This document shows positions 60,355 to 64,000 of a stretch of 64,000 bases of DNA, piece by piece. The position numbers and the translations under genes are program-made. Below the pieces are notes generated by a model. That model was given only the letters and a program-made list of their open reading frames with translations. It ran no database searches and was not told the DNA's origin. The stretch's first letter is position 1. Every line of letters starts with the position of its first letter. This DNA comes from Pachydiplax longipennis (taxonomy: Eukaryota; Arthropoda; Insecta; Odonata; Libellulidae). The DNA lies in contig JAVFKF010000017.1 in the NCBI GenBank assembly GCA_036926295.1, positions 5,022,001 through 5,086,000 on the forward strand, written 5' to 3'.

Positions 60355-61063
60355 GCATAGGAGGAAACTTCTTCCCCTTGGATCTCATCATAAACGCGGT
60401 CTCTTTTGTCGCATCTTTGGACCCCTTCTGCTTAGCATCCTGCTGGAGCAGCATTGACCGTACATAATCGCTACTTATCTTCGCGCCAGAACTCTCCATA
60501 GCCATTATCATTTGATTGTATTCGTCGCTTAAGCCATTCAACATTATCACTCCGATAAATTCATCATCGATTCCTGCATTAATGGCGTCCAACTTTTGCG
60601 TCAGTGACAATATTTCATTCAAATATCCCTCCATGGAACAGCAATCACTAAGCTTCATCCTGAACAATTTTCTAAGCAAACTTAGTCTTCTGGTTATTCC
60701 TTTATCCTCATACGTATTTTGAAGTTTTTCCCATACTTCCTTCGCTGTACTACCTCCTTTAACAATAGGATATAAGGATTCATCCACCATTAGGCAAATC
60801 TTCGATCTCGCTTTTGCGTCCTTCCGACTGTCCACCTCAGTCCCATGCACGACTGGCCAAAGGTCTTCTGCGATCAGGAACATTTCCATCCCAAACTTCC
60901 AATTGTTATAGTTTTCTCTCCCAATCAACTTCCTGATGGTAGGCATCACTCCTGCTCCTTGCATTGAAGACTGCGAGGGTATCGCTGCAGACTCCATTAT
61001 CGACGCACTATAATTTCCGCCGTGAAATAAATCTCGGAAAATATGTGAGACAATCTTCTTCAC
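60260..61063 (-). pseudogene. Copia gag
   Basis: Open for 267 codons. The more likely start is the internal MESAAIPSQ. NYNNWKFGMEMFL, KEVWEKLQNTYED and LSLLRKLFRMKL are typical copia-type gag (UBN2-like) landmarks. The zinc knuckle reads CYKYNREGHKSFQC, so the second cysteine of CX2CX4HX4C has become tyrosine. The frame ends at 60260, whereas pol continues in another frame. Confidence 0.92.
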
Positions 61064-61199
61064 TCAATGCGCAAGCCCTTACTAAGCACTTAAGAACAGA
61101 AAAGCTTATTCACCACGGTGATCGCCATGTGGTCTGCTTTCCACAATTTATTCGGTAAAATTATCATCCAACCACGATATTAATCAAACTAAACAGTGC

Positions 61200-61214
61200 A
61201 CTGGGCCCATAACC
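61200..61214 (-). other. Copia primer binding site (internal initiator tRNA-Met)
   Basis: Directly next to the 5' LTR, the minus strand reads GGTTATGGGCCCAGT. This is complementary to the anticodon stem-loop of initiator tRNA-Met (around the CAU), not to a tRNA 3' end. Copia is known to prime from a cleaved half of this tRNA. Confidence 0.85.
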
Positions 61215-61461
61215 TGTTAGATTTGCTACCTTAAGTCACTTAATTCGAGAAATAATCGTCGATTGACACCGATATTGGTAGGGAAACATTTTAATATACT
61301 ACCGCCATATTAGTACGCAGGATACACAAGGAGTGAGCATGCGGCATGGCACAAAAACAAAACGCAAGCGGGAAAAGGGTTCATGAGAAACAACTGAATA
61401 CTGAAATATCAGACTCCCTAATTAAATTTAAAACATCATTAAAAACAACATCATACTAACA
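61215..61461 (-). repeat. Copia long terminal repeat, right (5' LTR of the element)
   Basis: 247 bp; carries a 4-base insertion relative to the left LTR near its plus-strand start. Confidence 0.95.
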
Positions 61462-61466
61462 GAAAG
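61462..61466. repeat. Copia target-site duplication, right
   Basis: GAAAG, equal to 56873-56877. Confidence 0.9.
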
Positions 61467-61698
61467 TAATAACTGATGTTTAAAGTTAGATCGTTCATTG
61501 AAAATAAATGTCTGCTGGAAAGCATCTTTACAATTTCTGAAGTTTTAATTAAATAATAAGTGAGTAATTCTTAGGTAAGCAGTTATTTTGGAGAATTATG
61601 AATTATACATTTTGTCATTTTGATAAATTATGGAAGGATATGAAAACGTATGAATTAAGTCAATCTTTTGGATTTATAAATTTCTAGGGAAGTCCTAG

Positions 61699-61854
61699 AG
61701 GAGGATTGAGGATGTTCTGGGATTGCCGTCACCGACTTTTTTGACTGCTGAGGAGATTCAGATTTTCTTCAGACCGGTTTTCACCAAGTTGCTGGAAGCG
61801 GCAACACATCCGTTGTTCAATGAGGAGCTCAACCTGAAGATTAATTCTCCCTGA
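61699..61854 (+). other. Candidate terminal coding exon, unknown
   Basis: After an acceptor (TCCTAG, AG at 61697-61698; a stronger TTTCTAG lies 11 bases earlier), 51 codons are open to TGA at 61852-61854. The frame reads EDVLGLPSPTFLTAEEIQIF, then FRPVFTKLLEAATHPLFNEE and so on. It is G+C-richer than its surroundings and has protein-like composition with amphipathic helices. It is followed by A+T-rich DNA, as a last exon would be. No family was recognised. Confidence 0.35.
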
Positions 61855-61859
61855 CCCAA

Positions 61860-64000
61860 ACAACATCTTCTCTAAATACCTATAACTTTCTTTTTAATTT
61901 AGTTCTGTATGTTATCTCTATCCATTGTTTCTAACCAAATTCCATTTTATATTTTTTTTAGATTTTATAGACTACTTCTATTAGTAATGTTTCCTTTCAA
62001 TTCTACCTCATACTTTGTGGACCTGAGTTCCATCTTTTCATCACTTTCCCACTCATATACTTCTTTATTCACTCATCTCTGATTTCAATGTCATTCTCAG
62101 TCCACTAATTCTAATTTTCAATGTTATACATCACTCATTTTCTTAATCTGAATTTCAGTGCATCTATTGGTTACTGCTTGCATCTACTGCTGATCGTCTT
62201 CTTGAGAAATCTTAACATTACACTGAATTGGATGTGTTAAGATTTGATTAAGGGCACAAAAGTAGTTTCCTGATATCATTTGATATACTGAATCTAGGAA
62301 TGTTGCTGTTGTCTGGTGATATTATAATAGGTTTCCCGATGCTTTGCATCCATCAGTTCTACGAAGAAAGACATGAACTACAATGCGAATCATTCTACAT
62401 ATTTGCGAGAGGAAACATCAGGGTTGGATCCATAATTGTGTGCTCCTTAACAAATCATTTCTTCTCAACTTGTCCTCTCTTCTTCAGTTGCTACCGCTTT
62501 TCAGAGAGCTTCAGTCACTCCCTTGACTGGGTATTCATTGATATGCTTCTACTACTGTTTTTGATCTATGGAATTCTTATTTCATTACATTTACACATGG
62601 TTTAGATTTGATATGAGCAAATATATGATCTGCCATTGGGTGTGTATGGAGGGATATGAGGGGGGTGGACATTTGTGTGGTACTTAGGATTCTCCTGGAA
62701 TATTCAAGTGTATCACGACTGAATGAATGGTACTTGGTTCCATTTGACGAAAGATGTCAACTGCAGAGAGATCAACACATGGAGAAATGGGAATGGGAAA
62801 TTGGCAGACATTTTGTTTCGTATCAGATCTCTTCTTCCTTATTTTTTCCAGCCAGCTTTTGGGCCTCGCTTTTTCTTTTTAGGAATTTCATTCTGGCTCA
62901 ATCATCCAATTCATCTCTCATCATTTGGATCACCATTTTTTTTTAGAATCTTCAACCTTTTTTTATAACTAACTCACTCTTCACTCATAATTTTATCTTC
63001 TATAATCTCACAATTTCATTGGATTGATTTCATTGTTTTGATCGTTCTCATTGTTTCACTTGTCAAATTTTGTTGGAGATATCTCATTTATATTTAAGTT
63101 TCATTCCACTTACACAACTCTGCTTGCATTTGATACATGAGAATGATCTGCCATTGGAAAGGTGGGTAGGGATACACGCTTAAGCACCAAAAGACATGGA
63201 ATACCTGTCTAATAATGTGTGGGACTCCCTTGGGAATGGAAAAATATAGTACACAACTCAAATTAGGAGGGATGCCATAAGTAGCAGGTGGTCCACTGTA
63301 GGAAGCCACGATGGCTGTTACACAGTAGTGGTTATTGCAGGTGGAGAATGCTGGGCAAGAATGGCCTGTTCCATATCAAATGGGCTAAATAGCGGTGATG
63401 TCTCGAAATCTGGGGTTATAACGGGTTGGAAGTGGACAAAATGTTACTCAAAACTGCCGTGTAACCTTGGGGCCCTTGTGATATGATACATTCATTATCA
63501 TCCTGGGAACTGCATTTGTTGCAGGGTACATTAAGTCCACAACGGGTTGGAGATGGTTTTAAAGGAACAAGGCAATAACCGTCTGAATGTCAATAGTTGG
63601 TTAAAACTGCACAGATGACGTGACTGATTCCTTGTTCAACAGCAATTTCCCAAACATATTGGAGGACCACCAGCCTGAGGAGTGCTCTGCTCACACCTCG
63701 AGTCCATGGAGTTTGTGCTGCACCAGAATCTTACATCCACACGTAACAACTGAAAACGAGTCACATCTGACAATGCTGCATGTTGCCAATTATCAAAATC
63801 CTCAATCCGTGTATTATGGTGCCTAAGTGAGTAGCCACTGCCAATGGTCAGCTGTATGTAATGGCGCTCCTGTCGATATTATGTTGAAAACCTTTGAGGA
63901 CCAGATAGTACTTCATTGACCTTTGTGACAGTTTCCTATATTGATTACTTTTCTTATACTGTTGTTCCTCTGTTTGCCCAGGCCTGGCTTGAAATAGCTG
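61860..64000. other. Window end, no gene recognised
   Basis: Open frames at 62300-62605 and 62656-62968 are hydrophobic and T-rich with no motif; those at 63094-63309 and 63620-63826 are also unrecognised. ATGATCTGCCATTGG recurs at about 62626 and 63147, hinting at an old duplication. Confidence 0.4.

Larger units (their letters stand above)
56878..61461 (-). mobile_element. Ty1/copia-type LTR retrotransposon, full-length, coding frame broken
   Basis: Complete structure on the minus strand: LTRs of 247 and 243 bp, 5-bp target duplication GAAAG, primer binding site, gag-pol order and polypurine tract. Pol order is protease, integrase, reverse transcriptase, RNase H, which defines the copia type. 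LTR divergence of about 2.5% suggests a fairly recent insertion, yet the polyprotein has several frameshifts and stops. It lies antisense to exon-like islands on both sides. Confidence 0.95.

Noticed and set aside
1..64000. CRISPR array, rRNA, intact tRNA, riboswitch or operon signals
   Set aside because: None seen; the window is eukaryotic, with spliced genes, and the tRNA-like units lack a complete cloverleaf.

Overview
The window looks like a piece of an insect nuclear genome. It is A+T-rich, introns are short (74-184 bp where they can be read), and it carries secreted proline/glycine-rich cuticular proteins, a probable insect odorant-receptor fragment and a typical arthropod set of mobile elements: Penelope-like, CR1/Jockey-type, mariner, Tigger/pogo and Copia. 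The order cannot be fixed from the sequence alone.

Layout. 1-6.6 kb: mostly non-coding with eroded retroelement pieces (a non-LTR 3' end near 3.4 kb, a non-LTR endonuclease fragment at 3.9-4.6 kb). 6.6-8.8 kb: a G-rich minisatellite followed by a Penelope-like element (RT plus GIY-YIG) whose 5' part is inverted. 9.4-12.7 kb: a tRNA-derived SINE-like unit and a decayed CR1-like RT, whose 3' flank holds a deleted mariner. 13.6-14.3 kb: a Jockey-like RT relic. 14.3-22.2 kb: A+T-rich sequence with one candidate decayed terminal exon near 19.0-19.5 kb and a (TA)n run.

22.2-33.9 kb is the main host locus: a minus-strand tandem array of CPLCP-type cuticular protein genes on roughly 4-kb units. Three are complete two-exon genes of 235 aa with TATA box, signal peptide and poly(A) signal. 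The fourth is 5'-truncated and abuts a fragment resembling the N-terminus of an insect odorant receptor, followed by a second decayed Penelope RT. The three intact genes are almost identical over most of exon 2 while their flanks differ, which points to gene conversion.

35.6-36.8 kb holds the one clear conserved housekeeping gene, a four-exon HDHD2 orthologue on the minus strand, with a one-base frameshift in exon 3. 36.8-41.4 kb is unassigned. 41.4-49 kb is a nest of dispersed and inverted repeats: a foldback made of two copies of an unidentified unit, two further direct copies, and a distant inverted duplication whose uninterrupted copy exposes a 1.5-kb insertion. A Tigger/pogo non-autonomous element (49.8-50.5 kb) and a small SINE with perfect target duplications (51.7 kb) follow.

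52.6-61.9 kb has short exon-like open islands on the plus strand with splice-like borders. They may be a micro-exon gene or its remains, and are split by a 4.6-kb antisense Copia element (56,878-61,461) with 5-bp target duplications and a copia-style internal initiator-tRNA primer site. 61.9-64.0 kb has no recognisable gene.
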